A stretch of DNA of 64,000 bases from Priestia iocasae (GTDB lineage Bacteria > Bacillota > Bacilli > Bacillales > Bacillaceae_H). The notes below the pieces were generated by a model. The model saw nothing but the letters and a program-made list of their open reading frames with translations, did not search any database and was not told the origin of the DNA. The stretch is taken from the NCBI RefSeq assembly GCF_016909075.1, contig NZ_JAFBFC010000002.1, positions 310,001-374,000 of the forward strand. Reading direction: 5' to 3'. How positions within the stretch are numbered: position 1 is the first letter of the stretch; every line of letters begins with the position of its first letter. Shown piece after piece: positions 1-8,409 of this stretch. Position numbers and translations under genes: made by a program.

Positions 1-1319
1 ACGTAAGGCTTGTCTAACGTGTCGTGAGAATGTCCGCCAACGATAACATCAATTCCTGCCACTTCTTTTGCAAGCGTCACGTCATTATCGCCACCGCCAT
101 CTTGGAAGCCAATATGCGTCACGGCAACAATTTTGTTAATACCTTGAGATTCAAATTCTGCTACTGCTTTTTTTGCTTCTTCAATATAATCTTCAAACAC
201 AACATCTTCACCAGGGCTTGAGATTTCTTTCGTTTCAGCCGTAGTTAAACCGAAAATCCCAACCTTTTCACCGGCTACTTCTTTTACGATTCCACTATAA
301 AGCATGCCATCTTCTGGTTTCGATGTATACTCAGTTGTGAAACGCTCTTTTAAGTCTGCGCTTTTAGATAAGTCAAGGTTTGTACTTACAAATGGGAATT
401 TAGCGTTCTTTACAAACTTCCCTAGTGGCCCTGTACCTAAGTCAAACTCATGGTTACCAAGTGTCATTGCGTCATAGTTCAACATGTTCATTAATTCTAA
501 ATCAGCTTGTCCTTCAAACTCATTAAAATAAAGCGTTCCAGAGAATACATCTCCAGCGTCTAGTAATAATGAATTTGGCTTTTCTTCACGAATTTGATTA
601 ACAGCTGTAATGCGTCGCGGAATACGCTCAACGTTTCCATGTGTATCATTTGTGTGCATGATTGTTAAGCTATAGTTTTCAGGAACTACTTCTACCTTTT
701 CACTGCGGAATACAAACGATGCCATTTGTCCACGCGTGACATGCCCATTTGGTGAGAATGTTGTCGGTGTCGTACCTGTTGTCACTTTGTTTTTAACTAA
801 CGGTGTTAAAAATTCTGCGTACCAATCGCCACTATTGACGTCTGTAAATGGTAATTCAGTTGAAGCTTCTTTCTTAAATTCAAAAGCAAGAGTAATCATT
901 TTAGCCATTTGAGCACGCGATAAAGGAGCATTCGGACGGAACTCATCTCCGTATCCACTCACAATGCCTTTGTTTGCTAGCGCTGCGATATAACTATAAG
1001 CCCAGTCTGTTTTTGCTACATCGTTAAACATTGGGTCTTTTACATTTTTCACATCTAATTCTAAAGCAAGGGCAATAACTTTTGCTGCTTGAGCACGAGT
1101 TACATGTGCATAAGGTTTGAATTCATTTCCAAATCCTTGCACAATCTGACGTTCATGTAAGTTAAGAACCGCCTCATAAAAATGATCGCCTTCTTTAATA
1201 TCTTTAAACACGCTATCGGCACTAGCCGTTGGAGCAAGTGAAACAACTGCACCTGTTGCTACAGAAGCCGTTAACGCAACATTCAAAAATTTCTTACTGC
1301 GAAGATTTTTCTTTTTCAT
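1..1319 (-). CDS. SLH-domain cell-surface 5'-nucleotidase/metallophosphoesterase (C-terminus outside window)
   Basis: The gene reads leftwards and runs off the window edge, so only about 439 N-terminal residues are present. A signal peptide (MKKKNLRSKK, then a hydrophobic Ala/Val stretch to about residue 34) is followed by three S-layer homology repeats (roughly residues 35-210; repeated 'VTRAQ/LSRAQ/VTRGQ' cores). A metallophosphoesterase domain then starts near residue 218 with MHTNDTHGN, GNHEFDLG and GGHSHD. These are metal-ligand motifs of the UshA/YfkN type, which release phosphate from nucleotides outside the cell. SLH repeats normally bind pyruvylated wall polymer, so the enzyme is inferred to be wall-anchored. 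ATG at 1317-1319 follows a GGGGGACC Shine-Dalgarno. The exact nucleotide substrate cannot be told from sequence. Confidence 0.9.
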   Translation of the reverse strand, partial: MKKKNLRSKKFLNVALTASVATGAVVSLAPTASADSVFKDIKEGDHFYEAVLNLHERQIVQGFGNEFKPYAHVTRAQAAKVIALALELDVKNVKDPMFNDVAKTDWAYSYIAALANKGIVSGYGDEFRPNAPLSRAQMAKMITLAFEFKKEASTELPFTDVNSGDWYAEFLTPLVKNKVTTGTTPTTFSPNGHVTRGQMASFVFRSEKVEVVPENYSLTIMHTNDTHGNVERIPRRITAVNQIREEKPNSLLLDAGDVFSGTLYFNEFEGQADLELMNMLNYDAMTLGNHEFDLGTGPLGKFVKNAKFPFVSTNLDLSKSADLKERFTTEYTSKPEDGMLYSGIVKEVAGEKVGIFGLTTAETKEISSPGEDVVFEDYIEEAKKAVAEFESQGINKIVAVTHIGFQDGGGDNDVTLAKEVAGIDVIVGGHSHDTLDKPY

Positions 1320-1398
1320 TTTGGTCCCCCTGATTCTATTTTTAGATGAGTCGTTCTTTCATCAACATGTTCCATTGTAACACTCTATTTTTATAATA

Positions 1399-1413
1399 TT
1401 GTAAACGCAATGT
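1399..1413 (-). promoter_or_regulatory. candidate cre (CcpA) site upstream of the SLH nucleotidase
   Basis: TTGTAAACGCAATGT matches 14 of 15 positions of the relaxed cre consensus WTGNAANCGNWNNCW and is roughly palindromic. It lies 80 bases upstream of the nucleotidase start. It matches the stricter consensus less well, so catabolite control is only a suggestion. Confidence 0.3.
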
Positions 1414-1571
1414 AAAAAATATTGTGACGGTACAATCCAGAATTTGCAAACACCGATGTCAAATTATGCTGAACTACCTTGATATGTAGCTAAAAATCCC
1501 GACTCTTTTTGATTTTAACAAAATTAATATCTTCTTTTCATATATTTCTTACAATTTACAATTTTAAGCAA

Positions 1572-1598
1572 AAAGACCTATTAAATAAATAGGTCTTT
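1572..1598 (-). terminator. intrinsic terminator of the M50-like gene
   Basis: Perfect 11-bp stem (AAAGACCTATT / AATAGGTCTTT) with a 5-base loop. Read leftwards it is followed by a T-run. The stop codon of the preceding gene (1581-1583) lies inside the stem. Confidence 0.8.
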
Positions 1599-2438
1599 AT
1601 TACTATATTTTCTTTTTATTTGATAGCCAAGAAAGCTAAGTGTAAGCGTCATACTAGCAAACATCAAAGCGACACTTGAAAATGAAACCAGATAAGCATT
1701 GTATGTTCCTAACCGTGACGTGATGTTTGCAACATCTACTTGAAATAGTTCAGCACCAGCATTTACACAAAACAAAGCAACAAACATCGTCACAAGTCCA
1801 CTGAATGCCCCTCTCATATCTTCAGTACTAAGCGCAATGTGAGTAGAGATACAAGTCGATAGAAACAAAAATAACCAAAAAGCTGGGCTCAGAAAATTTG
1901 ACCATGTGAATAGACTCTTTATTAACGCTACAATCGATACAAAGAGACTTTCAAAAAATATTCTATCTAACTGCTCTCCCTGTACATTGGCTTGAACACT
2001 TGTTATAAATACCTCATATGAGTGAGGCACAAGTCCATACATAAGACCAATTAAAGCTGCAACCCCAATCAACATCGGCGCTATTCCGATAAAAAACTTA
2101 CCAATTCGCTGATAAAGACTTTCTGGATTATAAGCGTGCTGAACATACCCTAAATATCCGTTCTTTGTATGAGTGGGAAACCATTGTACAGAAACAATAC
2201 GATGACGAAACAAGATACACATAAGAACATGCCCAAGCTCATGAATAGGTGTACCAATCCATGCCGTTAGTAGAAATCCCTTTTCTCCAAATAAGCCTGT
2301 TACATACATTCTGGATTTATGTTGAATCCAACCTAATAAAAAACCCACTATGATGATAACTCCGACAAGTAAAAGAAGTTGAATGAATGTTGTCATCAGT
2401 AACTCTAAAATTGTCATCAGTATATCCAATTTAATCAC
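1581..2438 (-). CDS. M50-like integral membrane zinc metalloprotease (HExxH)
   Basis: 285-residue hydrophobic protein with about six membrane segments. 'PIHELGHVLMC' carries HExxH right after an early membrane segment, the arrangement seen in M50 (site-2 protease-like) intramembrane proteases. A clear second metal ligand such as NPDG was not found, so protease activity is inferred from the HELGH motif and topology only. The GTG start at 2438 has a weak ribosome site. ATG codons a few residues inside (in LMTILELLMTTF, itself a short internal duplication) are alternatives. It stands alone with its own terminator. Substrate is unknown. Confidence 0.6.
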   Translation of the reverse strand: MIKLDILMTILELLMTTFIQLLLLVGVIIIVGFLLGWIQHKSRMYVTGLFGEKGFLLTAWIGTPIHELGHVLMCILFRHRIVSVQWFPTHTKNGYLGYVQHAYNPESLYQRIGKFFIGIAPMLIGVAALIGLMYGLVPHSYEVFITSVQANVQGEQLDRIFFESLFVSIVALIKSLFTWSNFLSPAFWLFLFLSTCISTHIALSTEDMRGAFSGLVTMFVALFCVNAGAELFQVDVANITSRLGTYNAYLVSFSSVALMFASMTLTLSFLGYQIKRKYSNKDLFI

Positions 2439-2520
2439 CCAATTCTATCAGAAACTATTGTTTTATTGTAACTGATAAAGTGGGTAGTACCAACATGAGA
2501 GCCATTCATTTTAGTATCAC

Positions 2521-3861
2521 TTATCTCAAATGACTCATTCGTTTCATTAATCGTTTAATTGCTAAATTCGCCTCTCGTAAAGTCAGCTCTTTATCTATCG
2601 TTCTCATGATGCGGTTTTCCATAACAATTTTGCCATTGATAATTGTCGTCTCAACATCTGCACGTGTTGCGGAATAAACAATGCGAGAGATAGGGTCAAC
2701 ATCAAAGGATGGATACACATGAAAATCATTTAAATTTAAGATTGCGATGTCAGCTTTCTTTCCTACTTCTAAACTGCCAATCTCACTCCCCATACCAACT
2801 GCTTTTGCCCCCTCAATTGTTGCCATTTTAAAAACCGTTCTAGCATCCATCGCAGTTGGTCCATGGACCGGCTTTTGAATGAGAGCAGCTAACCTCATCT
2901 CATTAAACATATCTAAATTGTTATTACAAGGAGCGCCATCTGCTCCTAAACTAACAGATATCTGTTGTTCGAGTAGGCTTGGAATCTCTGCGATACCTGA
3001 TGCTAACTTCAAATTTGAGCCTGGACAATGACTAACATTGACCCCATTTTCTTTAATAATTCGTTTTTCTTCATCATCGAGCCATATACAATGGGCAAGA
3101 ATTAATCGATTCGTCGCTAATCCTAAATAATCTAGATACACAACGTTTCTCATTCCAGTTTCACGTTCAACAAGCTCAATCTCCGCTTTATTTTCAGACG
3201 CATGAGTGTGAACATGAATTTTGTGAGCTTTAGATAATTGACTTACTTCTTTTAATAATGCTTCGGTACATGAAACAACAAAACGAGGTGAAAAGGCATA
3301 TTGAATACGCCCGTTATCATGCATGTGCCATTTTTCCATTAAATCAACACTGGCTTGAAGTGATTCTGTTGTATTTTCTTGCAATAGCTTCGGTACTTCA
3401 CTTCCTTGGTCCATCATTACTTTACCAGATAGTGCGCGAATCCCACTTGCTGCAATTGCTTGAAACGCAAAATCAGTATGATGAACCGTTTCCATATCAA
3501 CAATTGTTGTTGTCCCGCTTTGGATAAGCTCTCCAATTCCTAAAAGCGCTGAATAATAAATGGACTCTTGATCATGAGCGGCTTCTAGCGGCCAAATTCT
3601 TTTTTTTAACCAATCGAGTAATTCTAAATCATCACCTTTTCCTCTGAACAACGTTTGACATAAGTGAATATGTGTTTGAACAAATCCAGGAATAATCGTC
3701 CGATTGGTCGCATCAATTACTTTATCAACAAACGCAACATTCAAGTTGCCGCCAATCGCTTTTATTCGGTCTCCTTCAATATAAAGATCTCCATGTGTAA
3801 TCTCTTCTTTTTCATTCATCGTAATCATTTGAGCATTTTTAATTAAGATAGACGCCATCAT
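2521..3861 (-). CDS. amidohydrolase of the MtaD/TrzA family (probable 5'-deoxyadenosine / S-adenosylhomocysteine / methylthioadenosine deaminase)
   Basis: 446 residues, the normal size for the family. Metal-ligand motifs are in order: THIHLCQT (HxH, about residue 63), HTHASE (about 220), AHC (about 257) and GADGAPCNNN (Asp, about 308). A C-terminal composite beta-domain includes 'KKADIAILNL'. These are the motifs of cytosolic nucleoside and aromatic-amine deaminases of subtype III amidohydrolases. ATG at 3861 follows AGAGGTGATAA. The gene is monocistronic; the next gene upstream is separated by 450 bases with a folding repeat. Alternatives within the family are guanine deaminase or a chlorohydrolase-like enzyme, and the motifs alone do not decide. 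Confidence 0.7.
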   Translation of the reverse strand: MMASILIKNAQMITMNEKEEITHGDLYIEGDRIKAIGGNLNVAFVDKVIDATNRTIIPGFVQTHIHLCQTLFRGKGDDLELLDWLKKRIWPLEAAHDQESIYYSALLGIGELIQSGTTTIVDMETVHHTDFAFQAIAASGIRALSGKVMMDQGSEVPKLLQENTTESLQASVDLMEKWHMHDNGRIQYAFSPRFVVSCTEALLKEVSQLSKAHKIHVHTHASENKAEIELVERETGMRNVVYLDYLGLATNRLILAHCIWLDDEEKRIIKENGVNVSHCPGSNLKLASGIAEIPSLLEQQISVSLGADGAPCNNNLDMFNEMRLAALIQKPVHGPTAMDARTVFKMATIEGAKAVGMGSEIGSLEVGKKADIAILNLNDFHVYPSFDVDPISRIVYSATRADVETTIINGKIVMENRIMRTIDKELTLREANLAIKRLMKRMSHLR

Positions 3862-3910
3862 TTATCACCTCTTGTGTCTGTTTAAATAAAAAGAAACTAG
3901 GACATAAAAA

Positions 3911-4030
3911 AGAAGATTTACATGTAACATCCCTTGCCTCTCTATCCATTGGTGCTACTGGATTTTTTGAGGCAAGAGATGTTACAAGCTGAGCCAAACA
4001 GGGGTATTCTTGTCCCTTTTGTCTCAGCTC
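3911..4030 (+). repeat. dispersed folding repeat, long form, copy A
   Basis: About 120 bases made of two consecutive hairpins. Hairpin 1 pairs GTAACATCCCTTGCCTC with GAGGCAAGAGATGTTAC, with an inner ATCCA/TGGAT stem. Hairpin 2 pairs GCTGAG with CTCAGC and continues with CAAA-AGGG / CCCTTTTG. It is closely similar to copy B (52087-52203) and shares parts with copies C and D (12105-12183 and 39150-39213, opposite strand). It lies in the 451-base gap between the amidohydrolase gene and the 3' end of the CoA-transferase gene. No protein-coding potential was seen in it. Confidence 0.8.
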
Positions 4031-4040
4031 TGTATGTACG

Positions 4041-4163
4041 GTGCCCTTTTACACTTATTATGAAAGCTATACGAAACAAGCAACACGATTTCCATTAACC
4101 GCTTACCATTCTAATGAATTGATTACTGTTTATGATAAAAAAGAAGAAGCATTCCTTCTATAA
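4041..4163 (+). other. possible 40-codon ORF or gene remnant
   Basis: A GTG-initiated frame of 40 codons ends in TAA and has coding-like composition (…FPLTAYHSNELITVYDKKEEAFLL at its end). There is no recognisable ribosome-binding site, and it begins directly after repeat copy A. It may be a decayed gene end. Nothing else was recognised in 4164-4312. Confidence 0.2.
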
Positions 4164-4312
4164 AATTGTAAGAGAATATAACATACAATCTTTAAAGCTA
4201 GTAATCGCCGAAAAATAAAAGAAGATAAAATCAAATTGCTCAAGCAATGAATTGATTCTACCTTCTTTAACATGATTATTATTGTTTGATTTCTTCTAGA
4301 ACTAACCTTTTT

Positions 4313-5617
4313 TTACACATAAAATGTTTTGAGAGGTAAATAACCTAATTTCTTCGCTTCCATCTTCAACTCTTCTCGGAATTTAGGATGAGCGATCTCA
4401 ATCAATGCTTCCGTTCGTTCACGAATGGTTTTACCTTTTAATTCTGCAACTCCATACTCGGTCACTACAAAATCAACATCATTTTTTGAAGTCGTTGTGA
4501 CGGATCCTGCTGGAAGTCTTGGTACAATTTTCGAAATCGTATCGTTTTTCGTTGTTGAATACAAACAGATAATCCCTCTCCCGTTTTTTGACAAACGAGC
4601 ACCTTTTGCAAAATCTGATTGTCCCCCTGTGGATGAATAATAGTTTCCTAATACCGATTCTGAGTTACATTGACCTAAAAAATCAACTTCTACCGTTGAA
4701 TTAATGGAAACGAGATTCTCAAGTTGTGCAATGGAACAGACGTTGTTTGATTGATCACATGGAAGCATATACAACTCGTCGTTTTCATGCATGAAGTCGT
4801 ACAGCTTTTTTGTTCCGAACGCAAACGTCATGGTTGACTTACCCCTAAAGACAGCTTTCTTTTCATTTGAGATGGCTCCAGCGTCATACAAGTCAACGAT
4901 GGTATCTGGAAGCATTTCAGTAGAAATCCCTAAGTCTCGATGGTTCGTTAAAAAGCTCATAACTGCACATGGGATTGCACCAAACCCAATTTGTAATGTA
5001 TCTCCATCTTTAATAATTCCCGCAACTGTTTTCCCAATGATTTCATCTTTTTCTGTCAACACCGGTGGAGAAGTTGAAGGTAATGGTTGATTATTTTCAA
5101 TAAGAGCGGTTACTTGGCTAATATGAATCTTATTATTTTCACCATATGTTCTTGGCATGTTTTCATTCACTTCAAGAATAATTTGCTTGGCATCTTTAAT
5201 GAACGGTACCGTATAGGCTGCACTGACACCTAACGAGAAATAGCCTTCCTCATCCATTGGAGATACAGCTGCCATGATGACACGATTTGTCGTGATTTGT
5301 TTTAACAATGCAGGGATATCTGAGAAGTGATTGGGTAATAGATCAACGAGTCCATCACGAAAAGCTACTCGATCTGATCCTCCTAAAAATAAGGATACTT
5401 GTTTAATCTTTTCTTCACTGACATCTAACACAGGATAGGCTGGTAGCATCCGATAAAGTCGATTGCCTTTTAAACTAGGATGGTCAGTAAGTGATGCAAT
5501 TAAGGCAGGTGGCTCACCGGCCATAATAGGCACAATAATATCGGTATAAGGCTCAATGTGTCGTACAGCTTCTTCTGGTGTTAGTCGCTTCGATTCATAT
5601 TCTGTGTGAATGTTCAT
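4313..5617 (-). CDS. acetyl-CoA hydrolase/transferase family protein (4-hydroxybutyrate/butyryl CoA-transferase type)
   Basis: 434 residues with the two-domain layout of class I CoA-transferases. 'QIGFGAIPCAVMSFL' (about 209-223) precedes 'GISTEMLPD', whose Glu234 corresponds to the glutamate that forms the CoA thioester in the family. The C-terminal signature is EYGVAELKGKTIRERTEALI. It moves CoA between acyl-CoA and a free acid in the cytosol. The ATG at 5617 follows AGGGGGAACGCAG. It lies 33 bases after the thiolase gene on the same strand, so the two probably form an operon for short-chain acyl-CoA metabolism. The acyl substrate is not identifiable. Confidence 0.8.
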   Translation of the reverse strand: MNIHTEYESKRLTPEEAVRHIEPYTDIIVPIMAGEPPALIASLTDHPSLKGNRLYRMLPAYPVLDVSEEKIKQVSLFLGGSDRVAFRDGLVDLLPNHFSDIPALLKQITTNRVIMAAVSPMDEEGYFSLGVSAAYTVPFIKDAKQIILEVNENMPRTYGENNKIHISQVTALIENNQPLPSTSPPVLTEKDEIIGKTVAGIIKDGDTLQIGFGAIPCAVMSFLTNHRDLGISTEMLPDTIVDLYDAGAISNEKKAVFRGKSTMTFAFGTKKLYDFMHENDELYMLPCDQSNNVCSIAQLENLVSINSTVEVDFLGQCNSESVLGNYYSSTGGQSDFAKGARLSKNGRGIICLYSTTKNDTISKIVPRLPAGSVTTTSKNDVDFVVTEYGVAELKGKTIRERTEALIEIAHPKFREELKMEAKKLGYLPLKTFYV

Positions 5618-5650
5618 CTGCGTTCCCCCTTCATTCCCCTATAAAATGAT

Positions 5651-6829
5651 TTATAACGCTTCGACAACCATGGCAATGCCTTGGCCACCGCCAATACATA
5701 AAGACGCAACACCATATTTCTTTTGACGACGTTTTAATTCTAAGACTAAAGAGTAAAGAACGCGCGCTCCACTTGCTCCAACAGGGTGACCAAGCGCAAT
5801 CGCTCCTCCATTTACATTCGTAATGGATCGGTCTAGATTAAGCTCTTTTTCAACTGCTAAGTATTGCGCTGCAAATGCTTCGTTTACTTCAAAAAATTCA
5901 ATGTCTTGAAGAGATAGGTTTGCTCGCTTTAATGCTTGCTGAATCGCTGGAACAGGTCCAATTCCCATAATCTCAGGATCTACCCCAGCAATCCCCCACG
6001 ATACAATACGAGCAAGAGGCTTTTTATTTGTTTCGTTTACATACGCTTCACTCGCTAATACAAGTGCCGCAGCTCCATCATTAATTCCACTAGCATTTCC
6101 TGCCGTTACCGTTCCCTCTTTTTCAAAAGCAGGCTTAAGGCGCGATAAGCTTTCTATAGTCGTATCTTCACGAATATGCTCATCGTCCTTTATGACTTTG
6201 ACACCTTTTCTTGTTTTTATTTCTACTGGCACAATCTCATCAGCAAACACACCTTCTGCTCTTGCCTTTGCTGCTCGCTTTTGACTTTCAAGCGCAAACT
6301 CGTCTTGACTTTCACGAGAGATTTCGTATTTCTTAGCCAGGTTTTCCGCTGTTACGCCCATTCCGTAACCACAATGCTCATCTGTTAATGTTGCCCAAAG
6401 CATATCGTCCATTTGTGGTGCTTTTAATCCTGTTCCAAAACGGCTTCCTCTTAAAGAGAACGGTGCTAGACTCATATTTTCAGTTCCACAAGCGAGCCCT
6501 ACCTCTGCTTCATCTAAACGAATGGACTGTGCAACAGAAATAACAGCTTGAAGCCCTGATCCACAAAGGCGATTCACTGTTAATGAAGGACTTTCGATTG
6601 GTATACCTGTCCCTAGTGAGATGTGTCGTGCAATATAAGGAGCATTTTTAGCTGAATCAATAATGTTTCCCGTTACAGATACGTCTACTTCTTCTGAACG
6701 TACTCCACTTCTTTTTAATGCTTCCTTGCTTGCAATAATCCCTAACTCTGTTGGGTTGATATCTTTCAATGCACCACCAAATGTGCCAATCGGCGTTCTT
6801 GCTCCTTCTAAAATATAAACATCTCTCAT
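5651..6829 (-). CDS. thiolase / acetyl-CoA C-acetyltransferase
   Basis: 392 residues, full length for the family. The nucleophile Cys89 lies in NRLCGSGLQAV. The catalytic His348 is in GHPVGASGAR and the second Cys378 is in SLCIGGGQG. It condenses two acetyl-CoA or cleaves 3-ketoacyl-CoA in the cytosol. It is the first gene of a two-gene operon with the CoA-transferase, and a candidate cre site lies about 55-70 bases upstream. MmgA-like and YhfS-like thiolases of B. subtilis are the nearest named types I can think of, but the sequence alone does not assign it to one. Confidence 0.9.
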   Translation of the reverse strand: MRDVYILEGARTPIGTFGGALKDINPTELGIIASKEALKRSGVRSEEVDVSVTGNIIDSAKNAPYIARHISLGTGIPIESPSLTVNRLCGSGLQAVISVAQSIRLDEAEVGLACGTENMSLAPFSLRGSRFGTGLKAPQMDDMLWATLTDEHCGYGMGVTAENLAKKYEISRESQDEFALESQKRAAKARAEGVFADEIVPVEIKTRKGVKVIKDDEHIREDTTIESLSRLKPAFEKEGTVTAGNASGINDGAAALVLASEAYVNETNKKPLARIVSWGIAGVDPEIMGIGPVPAIQQALKRANLSLQDIEFFEVNEAFAAQYLAVEKELNLDRSITNVNGGAIALGHPVGASGARVLYSLVLELKRRQKKYGVASLCIGGGQGIAMVVEAL

Positions 6830-6882
6830 CGTTTCTTCACTCCTACACTTAGAATTGAATTTCGATTATACACAACAGGAAA

Positions 6883-6896
6883 ATAAAACGCTTTCA
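6883..6896 (-). promoter_or_regulatory. candidate cre (CcpA) site for the thiolase/CoA-transferase operon
   Basis: Read on the minus strand, TGAAAGCGTTTTAT matches 12 of 14 positions of TGWAANCGNTNWCA, including the central CG. It lies 54-67 bases upstream of the thiolase start codon. Catabolite repression of acyl-CoA genes is common in bacilli. The rest of 6830-7142 is AT-rich and shows only the terminator of the upstream gene. Confidence 0.5.
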
Positions 6897-7092
6897 AATA
6901 TCAATACACGATGAAACTACTAGATAAACAACTACTCTATCATCCTCCTTCTACTTTTTAATAGAGGTCATGTCATGTTGTATATTTTCTCACGTTCGCT
7001 ACTAAAAAATCGAATTGTAACTTCTATTCTTTTATGAAAATAATACCATTTTGTCATAAAAATGAATAGATACTACTTTTTATATAAAGAAA

Positions 7093-7134
7093 AAGGTAAC
7101 GAACAAGAGCCTGCTTTCTCTCGTTAATTACCTT
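7093..7134 (-). terminator. probable terminator of the alcohol dehydrogenase gene
   Basis: AAGGTAA-CGA pairs with TCG-TTAATTACCTT with a small bulge. Reading leftwards the stem is followed by TTTTTC. The stem is imperfect. Confidence 0.45.
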
Positions 7135-7142
7135 GTTACTTT

Positions 7143-8306
7143 TTATAAGGAGCGTCTTAAAATATCACGGACACTCTCTTTATCCATTTTCTTATACGTA
7201 CCTACGCCTGGCTTAATAAATGTCTTTTCAACAATTGCTTCAAAATCCTTATCATCAATCTCATAATCACTTAGTCGGCTCGGTGCACCAAGTGAATTCC
7301 AGAAGTCACGTAATGCTTTTGCTCCTTCTTTTGCTACTTCTACATCATCTTTTCCTGCTGATGAAATACCAAATACGTTTACTGCTAGCTGTTTTACACG
7401 AGATGGATCTTCTTCAAGCACATGTTCAAGCCAGTTTGGAAACAGAATAGCAAGCCCGCCTCCATGTGGAATATCATAAATAGCAGAAATAGCATGTTCA
7501 ATTCGATGCGTTGCCCAGTCTCCGCCATCTGTTCCATTCGAAAGTGTTCCATTAAACGCTGTCGTACTTAAATACATCATGGTTTCTCGATGAGTATAGG
7601 ATTGCATGTTTTCTACTAATTTTGGACCTGTCTCAATCGCTGTACGTAGCAATGATTCAATAAACCCATCAATCATCGGGGTATTTTCTGTTCGATGGAA
7701 GTAATGCTCAAGCGCGTGAGACATGCTATCGACAATTCCATAGACGGTTTGATCACGTGGAACAGAGAATGTATAGCACGGATCTAAAATTGAAAACACA
7801 GGAAAGACAAGTGGAGATCCCCATCCTAATTTATCTTTTGTTTCCCAATTTGTAATCACAGAAATTGAATTCATTTCAGAGCCTGTCGCAGCTAACGTTA
7901 ATACTGTACCTAAAGGTAGCGCATCTTTAATTGGCGCTTTTTGCGTCATTAAGTCCCATGCATCTCCTTCATATTTTGCTCCAACTGCAATCGCTTTGGC
8001 ACAATCAATCACACTACCTCCACCGACCGCTAAGATAAAGTCAATGTTGTGCGTTTGACAAAGTTCAACGCCTTTGTGAACGGTCGTTAATCTCGGATTT
8101 GGCTCTACTCCATTCAGTTCAAAAACAGATGCATCGATTTTGTTCAATTCCTTTATTACATCATCGTATACACCATTACGCTTAATGCTACCTCCACCGT
8201 AAACAAGTAATACGCGAGTGTTCTTTTCTAGTAACGTGGATAGTTGCTCGATTTGTCCTTTCCCTACAACTAATTTTGTGGGATTATATTGTAAAAATGT
8301 ATTCAT
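7143..8306 (-). CDS. iron-containing alcohol dehydrogenase (butanol dehydrogenase / YqhD type)
   Basis: 387 residues. The dinucleotide-binding motif [13 protein letters not shown] lies near residue 98, and metal-ligand motifs include [12 protein letters not shown] and [14 protein letters not shown]. It is a cytosolic group III dehydrogenase that interconverts aldehydes and alcohols, usually with NADPH in this subfamily (YugJ/YugK, BdhA). Its upstream neighbour on the same strand is a LysR regulator, and a 19-base palindrome sits in the gap. It may be induced through that regulator in response to reactive aldehydes or quinones; this is inferred from context. ATG follows GAGGTGTATAG. Confidence 0.85.
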   Translation of the reverse strand: MNTFLQYNPTKLVVGKGQIEQLSTLLEKNTRVLLVYGGGSIKRNGVYDDVIKELNKIDASVFELNGVEPNPRLTTVHKGVELCQTHNIDFILAVGGGSVIDCAKAIAVGAKYEGDAWDLMTQKAPIKDALPLGTVLTLAATGSEMNSISVITNWETKDKLGWGSPLVFPVFSILDPCYTFSVPRDQTVYGIVDSMSHALEHYFHRTENTPMIDGFIESLLRTAIETGPKLVENMQSYTHRETMMYLSTTAFNGTLSNGTDGGDWATHRIEHAISAIYDIPHGGGLAILFPNWLEHVLEEDPSRVKQLAVNVFGISSAGKDDVEVAKEGAKALRDFWNSLGAPSRLSDYEIDDKDFEAIVEKTFIKPGVGTYKKMDKESVRDILRRSL

Positions 8307-8388
8307 CTATACACCTCATTCTTTTGTCTATCTCTTTTAGTTTATCATTCAGAGAATGAATCTAATTATGGATACTTTTTTATACCTT

Positions 8389-8407
8389 CTATCAATATAA
8401 TTGATAG
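8389..8407 (-). promoter_or_regulatory. palindromic operator candidate upstream of the alcohol dehydrogenase gene
   Basis: CTATCAAT-ATA-ATTGATAG is a perfect 8-bp inverted repeat, 83 bases upstream of the dehydrogenase start. It lies just beyond the stop codon of the LysR gene. No T-run follows on the minus strand, so an operator is likelier than a terminator. A second short palindrome (TCATTC-AGA-GAATGA) lies at 8345-8359. Confidence 0.45.
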
Positions 8408-8409
8408 TG

